Shown piece by piece: positions 12,130 to 42,800 of a stretch of 64,000 nt of DNA (the stretch's first letter is position 1; the number at the start of each line of letters is the position of its first letter). Source of the DNA: Halocaridina rubra (Eukaryota > Arthropoda > Malacostraca > Decapoda > Atyidae); assembly GCA_037179515.1 (NCBI GenBank), contig JAXCGZ010015112.1:72001-136000 (forward strand), written 5' to 3'. The position numbers and the translations under genes are program-made. The notes beneath the pieces were generated by a model, which worked only from the letters and a program-made list of their open reading frames with translations, made no database searches and was not told the DNA's origin.

Positions 12130-13200
12130 AGAAGTGTAGCAGTCACCGTACAAATATCTTCGACTATCTCTTAAAAGTGTCAATATTACTACTCTCTTTA
12201 ATCTCTTCGGAAAGGCCATTAAAAAGTCTTGGGGCCGAAGTTTTGAAAGTTCTAAAATCCGATAGCTTGGCTCCTCTTATATGAAACGATCATCAGTGCA
12301 TCTGAGATTTACTGTAGTTTTCGTCTGAACGTCACACAGAAGTTTCCTTATGTAATCCGGATTTCCTTGTTTAATTGCTTGATACACCATGACAAATATT
12401 GAATATAATTCTGGCTTTAATAGGTAGCTAATGTAGTTGCATTAATCTTCTTCTTCTCAGATTTAACCCATTTTTATATTGGCTCGCCGTTGTGAATGAG
12501 CTGTCTCCATCTATTTCTGTTCAGTGCTCCATTTCCATCAATACTCTTCCATTGCAAATCATCCCATATACAATCACGCCATCTTTTTCTTGGTCTTCCT
12601 CTCCCCTTCTACCCCGAACATTCATTTCCATCGTATGTCTCCCAACATGGTTCGTCCCGTCGTAATAGGTGTCCATACCATCTAAGCATCAATACAGGAG
12701 TAATTCTGTCACGTGATGGCGTACCCTTTATTAGTCGAGCACCTCTATTCATGATATACTGTAGCTTGCGCAGTAGATATTTTGGTAATCCATAGTACAG
12801 TGAATTACTGTAATCAAGTTTACTGATGACATGATTGTAAATAATCTATCTTATCGAAGATTCATCAATATATTTCTTGACAAAAGAAACATTTCTCAAG
12901 TGATAACCAGCCACTCTTACGGCTTTGTCTATTTGCTCTTTCATAGATAAGTTATTCTCTAACATGACACCCAAATTCTTCACAGACCTCTTGACATCAA
13001 CCTCTGTCTCATCAATATTGAGACTACGAATATCCTCCAACCTTCTAAGGTCACTTCTCTTTCCTAAAATCAAGCACTCTGTATTGTCTTTATTCAATTT
13101 TAGATGTTTCATTTCCATCCACTTTCTAACATCCATCATGATTTCCCTCAACCTTGCTACAGTATCTTCAACATTATTGAAGGTCAAGTAGAATTGAGTG
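12130..13200 (-). mobile_element. L2/CR1-like LINE fragment with nested RTE-like insertion
   Basis: Minus-strand frames give WMEMKHLKLNKDNTECLILG, then VKNLGVMLENNLSMKEQIDK, YIMNRGARLIKGTPSRD and RITPVL, the usual order in L2/CR1 ORF2. The C-terminal segment resumes at 12420-12150 (ending SAPRLFNGLSEEIKE). The interval 12440-12700 instead encodes GRPRKRWRDCIWDD and NRNRWRQLIHN, an RTE-type C-terminus, so it is a nested insertion. Several stops; inactive. Confidence 0.75.
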
Positions 13201-13320
13201 GTGGAAAGCAAACACGATTGAGATGCAGCAGACTTGAAGCACAAAAACCTTTATTCCATGAAGTAGGAGTGATTATGGACCCTAACAGCCGTCGATTTCT
13301 CTAAAGAAACGCATCAACAG

Positions 13321-13740
13321 TAAATCAATGGAGGAAAAAAAAATCAGGCGCGAATATGTTTTACAGTGTTCACGACTCCAAGAGATTTCGAAAATTTTTG
13401 TCAACAAACCAAAATGGCTTATTTTTTAAAATTCGTCTCTTTATTATTGAGAGGCGGCACCGGGTAAATATGGGGTTCATTATTACTGTCTTAGTGAGAT
13501 CTATAATTTTATTTATATAAAAACATTCAATTAATCCCCTCTTCTAAAATAGTACCGTTTTATTAATACTGAAATAAGCAAAATGATTAGTTTTTATGGT
13601 CTTTGGGATAGAATGGACTCAACCAGGAATGGCGATCCGATTTAAGTCTAGCATTTCTATCATAAAGTAAAAGAAGAAGAAACTGGCAAAGGAAGACCGC
13701 GTTTGTTTACCTTTTGCTTGCATTGTTGAGCGCTGTTTTC
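13321..13740. other. Upstream region of the Ada2a/Rpb4 locus
   Basis: No repeat or ORF recognised. This stretch probably includes the promoter and 5' UTR of the compound locus. I cannot point to a TATA box or a defined initiator. Confidence 0.4.
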
Positions 13741-13759
13741 TTACTTCAATTGAGTAGCC

Positions 13760-32130
<18,371 letters not shown>

Positions 32131-33423
32131 ATATCCATAATTCTAGAAATGAGTTACCACTTTTAAAATGTTGTACTCTATCTGTATAAGTTTCGTGTTT
32201 TTAAGTAATAGCCTAAGATTTTCAAGGAAATACCAAAGAACTTTACAGCAGTGGAATATGCAATTTGATACTTTTAGAGCATGCTTAAGTACTTATTAAT
32301 TGTAGACTGATTTTGAAAGCAACGTAGTTAACAATCCTTTTACTTAATGAGTTCTAAATTAAAAAACTTTGCCTACAATTTGAACAAGGATAAGTTGTTG
32401 TGCAGGTGTGCTAACGAGGACTTTATTTATACAGAAAACCCTTGCTCCTGTTCAAAAGTCTCTCCCAAATTTGATTTTAATTTTTTTTTGCAGTTAATCA
32501 ACCAACATAGTTCATAATTTAGTAAACTCTTACTCAGTATATGAGAATTGTTTCAAGTCTACTTGAAGTTTTGTGAAGTTTTCTTCTGCTACCATGCTGA
32601 TTCTACAACAGAGGTGTAAAAATGCTTCATGGCTAAAGGTTTTTCAATCTTTGGTCAAAGTGTCTGTGTCAATTCTGGACAGTCTGTGGACAGCAATATT
32701 TACCTAATAGGAAAAACCATTGTTAACACCAATTGGAAGTTTATGGAGACAAGATACATATAGGACAAACCCCTATCAGGAAAACCTTGAAGTGGATGGG
32801 GTGAGCAGAATGTTGAAATTGCCCGCGAAATATGTGTTCAGGTGCAGGGAAACTCCATACAGTGAGCAGCATCAGAACTGAACATCAGTGCGAGACCTGT
32901 CCTACGGATATTGCAATGTGATCTCAAACTGTATCCACACAAGACAGATCTTCCTAATCAGGATCTGTCCTTCACAGATCTGGTTGCTATAATTTTCCGG
33001 TAGGTGTCGACTTCTGGTTTTCTATCTGATGCATAATGCTATCTGTAGACTATCTGGAATCATCGCTGTACTTTGACCACAAGTTGAGAAACCTCATGCC
33101 ATGCTGCAATTTTACACCTCTGCTCTAGAGTTTACATGTATCAGAAGATTATGCAAAATTTAAAAAATACACTCAAGAAAATTCTTTATACTATAAGTAA
33201 GAGTTTACCACATGATGAATGTTGTTGCTTGATTACCTGCATAGAGCTGTATATTTAACAATATCTTTTAAATGGAATAGGGCACAGGCAATGATAATAT
33301 GGGAAATATTGTTTTTATTGTAATGAGTGATAAAAAAAATAAAACCTGCACTGTACACATTGAAATTTAGTTTACATATTTCAGTTACTTCAATTTAGAG
33401 TCAGCACATATGTAAGAATAAAG
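32131..33423. other. Convergent intergenic / 3' UTR region
   Basis: AATAAA on the plus strand (33338-33343, candidate Rpb4 signal) and on the minus strand (33314-33319, candidate NitFhit signal) lie within 30 bp of each other. A mariner-like fragment near 32690-33110 is possible (e.g. GACAAACCCCTATCAGG) but I could not confirm it. Confidence 0.45.
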
Positions 33424-33595
33424 GGGCTGCGGTAGCTTAGTGGTTAGAGAGCTTGAATTGGGAAGCAACCAATTCATATTTGATCCCAAAGCAGGGCATT
33501 AGAAAGGGAATCCAGCAATGATTCCCCAGCTCCAACCTCTCTGTATCCATCCCCATTTGATGGGGATTAATAGTGACATAGAATGGTATTAATAA
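33424..33595 (+). repeat. SINE S1 copy in NitFhit 3' flank
   Basis: A nearly complete copy from GGGGCTGCGGTAGCTTAGTG to GGGATTAATAGTGACATAGA. Confidence 0.85.
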
Positions 33596-33685
33596 TACAT
33601 AACTATAGTTCTCAAGTTTGGTAATTATTATCTTCCTAAATTATATATTGGCTAAAGTTTGTTTAATATACTCAAATACCTTGCT

Positions 33686-33847
33686 TCACACGTAAATCAG
33701 ACTGCGTATCTGACTTGCAATAGAACTGACTTCAGACATAACTGACCAATCTGAAGACCTCAAATCAAAGTTTTTAACAACTTTATAGATGTCATCATTA
33801 TCTGGAAGGTCTCCTTCTACTCTGGGAAGAATATGAACTTGAAGTTG
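33686..33847 (-). CDS. NitFhit: NitFhit exon 13 (degenerate HIT motif, C-terminus)
   Basis: [20 protein letters not shown] then [14 protein letters not shown], ending SQIRSLIYV and TGA at 33688-33686. Two HIT histidines are Gln. The following GDxxxNDDIY segment, with Tyr614 at the position of the phosphorylated Tyr114 of human FHIT, is kept. Acceptor TTCTTTACAG. Confidence 0.92.
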   Translation of the reverse strand, partial: QLQVHILPRVEGDLPDNDDIYKVVKNFDLRSSDWSVMSEVSSIASQIRSLIYV

Positions 33848-36800
33848 CTGTAAAGAAAATAACTATAAATGAGTATAAAGTAGAGCTTATGGACATATCT
33901 GTTTAGCCTGACACTTTGTTCAAAGATTTAAGTAAATTTTTTAGTAATAATTCAAAATGAAAAAGAAATTATGAAAATCATAATAAAGTCGAATGCGAGG
34001 CAAAAAGGTGAAGGGAACAATCATAGAGTCATTAATAGCTTGTGTTCATATTAATATTTTTCACTCAGAACTGTTAATCCTTATCTCTTATTAAAGAAAA
34101 AACTATTAAAAGTCAAATGCGAGGCAAAATGGCACAGGGAACAATCCTAACAGGGTCATTAAATGCTCAAGTTCAAATAAAATAATACTGTTCCCTTGCA
34201 AGATTGTTAGTCATGATCCCTTAATAAAGAAAAAAGTATACTTAGAACTACAACCTGAGTAGATTTTTGAAGCAAATGATCTTGAATGAGTACAATTGTA
34301 GATGATCCTGTTTTGCATACAGACTCTGCATGACGCTGAACCAGCTGAACATTTAAAAACAAATCTGTCAATACATCTGCAGCTACTTCTGTTATATCTG
34401 CAGTATTTTGTAATGGTGTGACACAAATATCTTATTTTAGCTAAGGAAATACAGGTATATGAATAAGAAGAGAATTTTAGTTAGTATTTTGCTAAAAAAA
34501 ACTTGACTCTTGTTAGATCTGATTAACTCGCATACAAAATATGATGACACAGGAAGGGACATACATACAAATACAATGGCCGGAATCCCCATTGTAAGGG
34601 GGTGGCCAAGTCAAAGCGTACATTCATCAATAGCTAATATACATTAATGACTTTTCCAAGCTCCTTGTGGATAAAGGACTGCCACAATTCCTTCCCACTA
34701 CCCTGTTTGGGTCATCCACTGGGTAAATGGGTAAGATTCTTCTGCTAGGAGGCTGGACAGCTGCAGCTGGGTCATACACTTGTAAATTATCCTAAACTCA
34801 TAAGAAGCATAAAGAATCTTTTCTATCGCTTTATATAGTGCTTGTGCTTTTAGAAGTGTTTTTAATCTTGGCATCCTGTATTATCATAAGCACTGTCTCT
34901 TTATAAGGACTGACAAACCTGCAATTAAAATTAAGATGCCATATCTATTCATGTTTTACATGTTCACAAGAGAATAGATCTACATAATTAAAATTCAATT
35001 ATATAAAAAATAGACTGAAAGACACTTGAGAGTAGGAACCTATACTTACAGATCACTTATAGATTAATATTTTAAATGTATAATTATTGCCTGGGATCAA
35101 GTCATAATAAAAATGTTTTTTGGAGTATCCTCAGGTTGACATGAAGAGTGTAAAAATATATTTAGTTGTCGTTCTTTGCCATTTTTTGTCACTATAAATC
35201 CCCATTCAAATGGGAGTGGACACAGGTTGGAACTAAGGAACAGAGGCTGGGTGCCCTTCTTATATATAATTCAGGAATGTAAGAAGGCCTGGGTTACATG
35301 GCATCAACTTGCCTAGTACCTGACTTACTTAGAGGGGAGAGAGAGTAAATTTGGTGAATAAACTGAGAGACCAAGCAACGGTGTAAGTCCCACATGCTCT
35401 CTTAGAAACCCTTAAAGGCATTTTATTTTGCCTGAAGTACTCTAATTTTTTTACTACAAATCTTTCCAGTGATCGGGGACCACAGTAGCACACAGAGCAT
35501 TTTTCTTGCGTAGTGACAGACCCGCGATCAAGCCCACTGCAGAATGTTAGGAAAGGGATCCAGTCATTGTCCCCAGCTCCAACTTGTCTGTCCATCCTTT
35601 TGATGGGGATTAATAGTGTCACGTAATATGGCAAATATCTTCCAGTGATCAAAACTTAATTTCCTGCAACAATCGTGTAAGTGATGGAAAGAGGGAGCCT
35701 GCATGCAAATGCCATGGTATCGTTATGGAAATGAAAGATGAAAATCATTTGATAACACAAAGCAGTGCAACTCATCATCACTATTGCCATGAACGTGGAT
35801 ATAAATCAAAGACACTCAATCGTCAGAGAAGCATGCAAGAGTATGTACTTTACGCATTTATACTTTAAATATTGCTTTGAATTATGAATGTTTCAGATTT
35901 TTAAAAGGTTACTTATGTAAGAGGAGGCCTTTCTATATGCTGATGATGACTACTACACCATGCAATTTGACATACTGAGCAGAAAACTTGCAGCCTCCAT
36001 TCTAACTGCTAGATTGGTACAAGAAAACCTAATGGAATATATTTTAATACAAATTAACATTAAATATGGTTTCAAAGATAAATCAGCACAAATTTCTCAG
36101 ACCTGCTTATAAAAGGATACGTCCAGTTAGTGCAGGATTAGGTGGAATGAAAGCACATGACTGTTTCGTTTTTGCAATCAGACATTCATCTGGAATGTTT
36201 AGATGATCATATTCAATGCTGACTGGATCTTGCAGAGTCGGAGTGACTAGTTCAAAAGATCTGCAAAATATCATATACAGTATTATGAAAAGAAGAGCCA
36301 TAGTGAAATTACTAAATGTTTGCTGTTATATGACCCAACTAATCCCCATTCAAATGGGGGTGGACACAGACAGATTGGAGCTATAAGGGGATTAAGGCTG
36401 GATGTCTTTTCTAACACCCCCAGGTGGGCTCAACATGGGCTTGTTACTTCCCAAGTCGAGTGCTCTAACCACAGCACTACCGCGGTCCACTTCTGAAATT
36501 AATAAATGATAAATTTTTTATATCTTACACATAATTCTTTTTAGTCCAGAATTTTTTTTTCTTCTAATAGTTGTGACACTGGTGTTGTTGTCATGGTGTC
36601 ATTATGTTTTTCTGTACAATGAATGCAATCTGGAACTCATTGCATAATAGAATTTATGAAGATATGAAAATATATATAACAAGAGTATAGAGTACTATAT
36701 CAGTTATTTAAGTGAAGTGGTGGTTAGTCATAAATCTGATATGAAAATGAATGAGGGTGCTTCTGTGGTGGAAAAACTTGTAGAAAGAGAGAGAGAGAGA

Positions 36801-39800
36801 GAGAGAGGTTTAGTTGGTAAGGCGTTTTGGCAGGAGCAAGGTCTATGTAATGGTTGTCTCAGGAGTTCCTGTTTTTCAGTGTGTGTTTCCAAGTTGACTG
36901 CTAAGGCAGAAAAAGAAAATCTGTGATGGTGGAAATTTGTTGGTGAAGTGTTGGCTTGTAGTAACAGCTTTTTCTGTTAGTGTAAGTTTGTTCAAATCTA
37001 TTTTGTGGTGTTGAGTTCAACATCGGCAAATAATGATCATAGTGAAAGCATGCAAGAATTGATGATTGCTTGAGTGTAGAAGAGCCATTATCACATAGAG
37101 ATAAGGCACTATTTTATTACAGGTTACTATATTAGTGGAGATTGTGTATGTAATGAAATAATTTATGCAGATTGGTAAAGATTATCTCCTGGGATGGGCA
37201 AAGAAAACCGCCCTCAGTTAGTACAGGTACCAAGAACACATTTACGAAAAAATAACTGATTAAGGACAAGGCAGATATAAGAGAAAGATAATGAATAAAA
37301 AGAAAGGCAGAAAGAAAAGTCAAAGTAATGAAGACCTTACAAAGTTAAGAGAGACAGCAATGAAAAACAGAGATGTGGTGTTGCTATTTGTCAGATGTAA
37401 AGGGATAATAAGCAAAGTCACATGGACTAACTAAAAAGGACACAGGGAGACCATCCATTTGATCCTCAATTTTTTTTCTTATAAAATGATCAAGAAGGGA
37501 TGCAAACAGGCAGTGTAGGAAAAAACCTTGCTCATTCACTAATTTTGGATATGGCAACAGTGCGAATTCTATAAGAGACAGTATCATGCAAAAAAAAAGG
37601 GGGGGGGATACAGTAAGTATATTCAACTTTCTAATCTATTACAGAAATTATAACAAAAATATTTGTTGTAATGATAAAATTTCCCATAACTGATGCACGA
37701 CAACACACAACTGCCTGTACACCTCCCGACATCCATCCTTCCCAGTGAAGACAGAGTTCACCTTGCCAGACTGTGATTTGGGCGCCATCCAGCCCTTCTG
37801 AGCTATCAGAAGAGGTTGGACGACTTAGTCAATGATGCATGTCCAGGATGTAACAATTCTTCATATACAGTCAAATGACAGCACTGCTTATATCCATATA
37901 TGCCCAGAACACAACATACACTCCCCGAGATTTCTGTGTAAAAGCCCAAGTTCGGCAGTGGCCTTACTAAGGGACTCAGAGCTGTTCGGAGAGAGAGAGA
38001 CAGAAAAAAACAATTCTCTACTTACGTAAATGATACAAAAGGTTTTTTCAGTAGGGTAGGAATAACTTGATTTACAATATGTTGTAAACTCTGAGCCTCT
38101 TTTTCCATTTCACTTTTTTCCCTCCATGCACCATGATTTTCATGCCCCTGCAGCTTCTGCCTTGAATCTTCATTTAAGGGCACTAAATGAAAATGAACAT
38201 GCTGTAGAAAATTATAAAACTAATATTAGTCAAAAGTTCATCCATTATTGTCTATAAATGTAATTTGTGATCGGCAATGCACATTTAATGCTTGAAGATA
38301 ATGGCAAAGCCTTTTAAACTCACATACCAAAGCATCAGAGCTTTTACATTAAAGATCAATTATGGCAAGAGACCTGAACCTCTATGAGAGCAGCTTTCTC
38401 TGCATACACTCTTAAAAGGATACACATGAAGCATGGTGTCTTGGTTACTTGAGTAAAACACATTCCTCTCTGATGATATAATTTGCCTTCATAGATACGT
38501 GGGACATAATTCCCCTTAATGAAGAATGGCCACATAAAAAAAAGAAAAAACTTTATATGGGGAAAAAGCTAAGAGGGGTCTCCTAGTCTCTTCACTCTGC
38601 CCCATTTAGTCAACTATTACAGCACAAATTGTCTACAAAATGAATGCATCTATCTGCACCCTGAAATCAGCAAAACTGACAAAATTTCACTTCACTGAAT
38701 TATTAAGCTTAGTATTTACACCATTATTATTCTATTCAAATGAGGAGGTGAGTACCCTCTTCCTCCCATAGTACATTCTCTCTTACTCTACATTTTCTAT
38801 TCCTTCTTTCTCCAGAGACTAGGGCAAAAAATACTCGCCACAGTGTCCTAAAAGTCTACAATATGGGGCAGAGCAAGAACACTGGATTTCCACTCCTTCA
38901 ACTTTTCCTCCCTAAAAGTCATAGCATAAGATGCGATTCTGGTAACAAAACTTAAACCAGAACCTTAAATGCTTGTGTGCTTTTACTATGCCACCCCCTT
39001 AAAAGGGGGAATATGGCCTTTATATAGAAAGATAGATTATTACTACTACAACTACTGCACAGCTTGACTTAATTTCTTTTCAGGAGGGTATTAGATAAAA
39101 GGAGTAACAATTTAAAAATGAATAATCTGGGAAATAGCTCATCACAGATGAACTATGGGAGAAACATATTTAAAAGTTATTATATTTACATGCAGGGGCT
39201 GCAGTAGCTCAGTGGTAGAGTGCATTAGTCGGGAAGCGACTAATGCCAGTTAGTTCCCTCCACGGGCATCCAGCCTTATTCCCCCAGCTTCTTTCTGTCT
39301 GCGTCCATCCCAATTCGAATGGGAACTAATTGTTACACATAAAACTTCCTTATTAGTTTTACATGTAATTTATAAATCCCCATCAAGTGAAACACAATGA
39401 ATATTTACCTCAATTGTTTGTCCTGCCGCTGGGCCATCTTGTATAACAATCTGAATAGATTCAGGGTTATATTTCTTGATGACAACTACAGAGGCAATCT
39501 GAATTAACTGAATTGAATCACAAACCTCAGCTGAAGACATATCACATAGTCTCTTCACTGGCTTTTCTGGTGTAAGGAGAATATCTGTTTCCAAATTAAG
39601 AATAATAAGTTCCCAAAGTGAAAGTATTCATGTAAATTGAAAAAAAAATCATATTTGCTTCAAGGTGTGTTTTCATAGCCAGTTTCCTCTTAATGTCAGA
39701 ACATCTGCTTCCAAATTAAGAATAAGTTCCCAAAGTGAAAGTATGCATGTAAAGTAAAAAATAAATTCATATTTGCTTCAAGGTGTGTTTTCATAGCCAG

Positions 39801-42800
39801 TTTCCTCTTCATGACAGAGCATTAAAGATGTCTGAAACAACGCACCATACTGTGCGTGAGTATTGCAAGTAAAAAAGTATATGATCTGATGTATATACAC
39901 GTAAAAACATGTTATAAAATGCCGTGAAGGGTTCTTCCTCAATGGTGCTATTTATTAATTAATAAATTATCATTAATATATCCAGTAAAAGCTTCAAAAC
40001 TTAAACTAACATGGGTGCCAATCCTAAAAGACATATAGCTGACTAACTATTACTTCAAGTATTTCAGTAGATCACTATGATCAATCGTCATCTCAAGGCC
40101 TAATCCTGCAATACTGCTAGGTCTTCATTACTTTACCTATTCTTTCAGCCTGTCCTTTTCTTATGTTTATCACTCTTATTTCTGCCTTGCCCTTAAGCTG
40201 CTATTTTTCCATTTTCTCAATATTTTATCGGTATCCAGGACCGATGAAAATTTTCTTTGCCATCTAAGTAGCACTAATAAAAAAAAGTGTTGCACGTCAC
40301 ATAACACTTTTGACTAGAATATACTTCCATTTAAACTGTCAATAGATGTATTTGCTTGATATATTTTTTAAATTCAAATAAAGTAATGACTTGGGAAGCG
40401 TAAGTGATCAAAGCTTTTAACTTATATTCTCAGTTACTAGCATAACCAATCAATCAAGCATTATTTATATATATGAATTAAGAAAATGCTCAAACAGCAT
40501 TACATGTTCCTAAAGCACTGTTCAAGTTGGGTGACCTCCATATATAATGCTTGACAGCAAAAAGAACACATGTAAGCATTTTTTTAAAATGGCATTTATG
40601 TCTACTTCAGTTCATAGTGAATATCTACTATTATCAGCATAATGGTTGGTTCTTGTATAAATGAGTAACCCTGCATAATCCCATGTAGAGTTAATTCCAT
40701 AACCTAACCTACAACTATGTTGTAAAATTCTTTTGCTATTGTGTTGACTGCTTGTAAATATGAATAACCCTAGAAGACCCTGGGGTTAATCTTTAATATA
40801 AAAATATGTTTTCCACCAAGTATATGATGTGCTATAAGACATTCATTACCTTGTGTTTTTTCTTGTTCTTATTATCTCAAAGTTAAGTTTTTACCTTCAA
40901 TTAACACATCTCTCAGCGACTTCACTGTAATTTCAAACTTTTCATAAACACATTCTTTACTTTCCTTTTTGAGTGTTGTTATAATGCTAAGACTCCTCCT
41001 CTAACTCATCTCATGTCCAAATTTATACACATATACTCGTAATTCACACAACTCATTACTGCAATACTGGCAAGTTGATTGTAAAGGATACGTCCAGGTA
41101 CTACAGGCTTCTTGTTGACAAATGCTTGGGAGTGTACAGACTTCAAGAAGATACATGATCCAGGAATAGTCACTTGTCCAAACTGATAACTCGCATATGG
41201 ACTAGGCATGGGTAATATTTGGCAAATCCTGTAAAATAAGACATATTAAAACGGAATTGTAATTACAGACAATTTTATATATATAAAGGTAAAACAAAAA
41301 ATTATATATAATCTATATTGAATGATATGTAATAGTATTGTTTTATGATTAAAAGAGAAATTTAAATATACAAAATAATTTTATAGATATGTGTATTTCC
41401 ATGTAAGATTGCACAAGCTTGTGGCCAACCTTGGTGTCCATCCCCATTCAAATGGGGATTAATAGTGACAAATAAAACAACAAATTGCATAAGTTTGTGG
41501 GATGGATGAGAGGCAATTGAGAACTGAAAAATGATGATAAGAAACAGGATGCTATCATGATCAGACAAAGTTTAAGAAAAGAGAGAGAGGCATCCATTAT
41601 GAGTGAGAGGGGGAAAACTTTGAGTTATTGCCCAGGGAACTGGAGCATCTGCCAGGTTTTCGTGCCACATTAGGGACAAGGGTTGCAAATGACACATTCG
41701 CATATTTTGCTGTTCCTCTTCTGAGTAGCTGGGTGTCCTCTTCTGATCTGCAACTCCGGAACGGGAACATATGGTGAAAGATGCTACAACTCCAAGTGGC
41801 ACACAACACAATATGCATGAGAGCTCTGTGGGGATACCCTGGTTCTGCAGTGGCCTGCCTTAGGAACTCAAAGCTGTTCAATCAGGCAGCTTAGATAACA
41901 GTAACAACAGCAACTTTTAGAATGAAACAACGAAGTTGGGGAAGTGTGGGAGTAGCAAAGTATTAACAGGAAACATGGAATGGAGTTGTGTGAAAAATTG
42001 GAAAAAATATTAATGTGAATGGCCCATAGAAGGACTGCTGGCTAAAAGTGCCTGTAAATCACGTAGAATATCGGATATTAAAAAAGGGAGTGACTTGTAT
42101 AGAGAATTGAGCAAATGTCCAGTTGGTTTAATAGTGATGAACTGCATGAGGTGGAATTCTGAATCTTAAGTAAATTGATATGTGTAGCAGAAGGCATAAC
42201 ATAATATTGGTGAGCTAGAAAGAAAATATAACAGATAGTGATGATAAATCTACATGCAACAAGGTAATTAGAGCACATATTGTAGCATAAGAAACTTCAT
42301 ACTGTGCATATGAATACGAAGGTGCAAAAATTAGTGAGTAATATTGCCTGAAAGTATGCTGCAGGAAAAGAAAAAAGATGGATTGCTGGGTGTACATATG
42401 ATAATATTTGCAGCCATGACCTCACTTGATCCATTTTGGGTAGAGGAAAAGGGTATCAAAAGATGGAAATGTAAAGTATGGAGGTGATTAAACTAACAAT
42501 TTATGGGGTTATTTATCATAATATGGAAGTTTGGAGGCCACTTATCTTTACAAGATCCCAAACTGTTAACAAGAGAAACTATTTCTCAATAAGCATCGTT
42601 ACCTTGGGCCTTTAGGGAGAGGAATCTCATTCAAATAGTATAAATCAGAACGTCTATGTGCCACAACAGGCATTTCTTGTCTAATCTTGTTTAGATAAGT
42701 AAGATCAATATCTGCAACAGCAAAACCTGTTCCTTCTTTGATCTCACACAACACAGTGCCCCAAGGATCAACAATCTGTAAAGTAAAAAGTTAGTGAAAA

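Noticed and set aside
36107..36301. Separate Fhit gene starting at a Met upstream of exon 11 (36301)
   Set aside because: That Met lies in the intron before a good TTTTGCAG acceptor, and the phase 2 junction from exon 10 fits exactly; a spliced exon explains it better.
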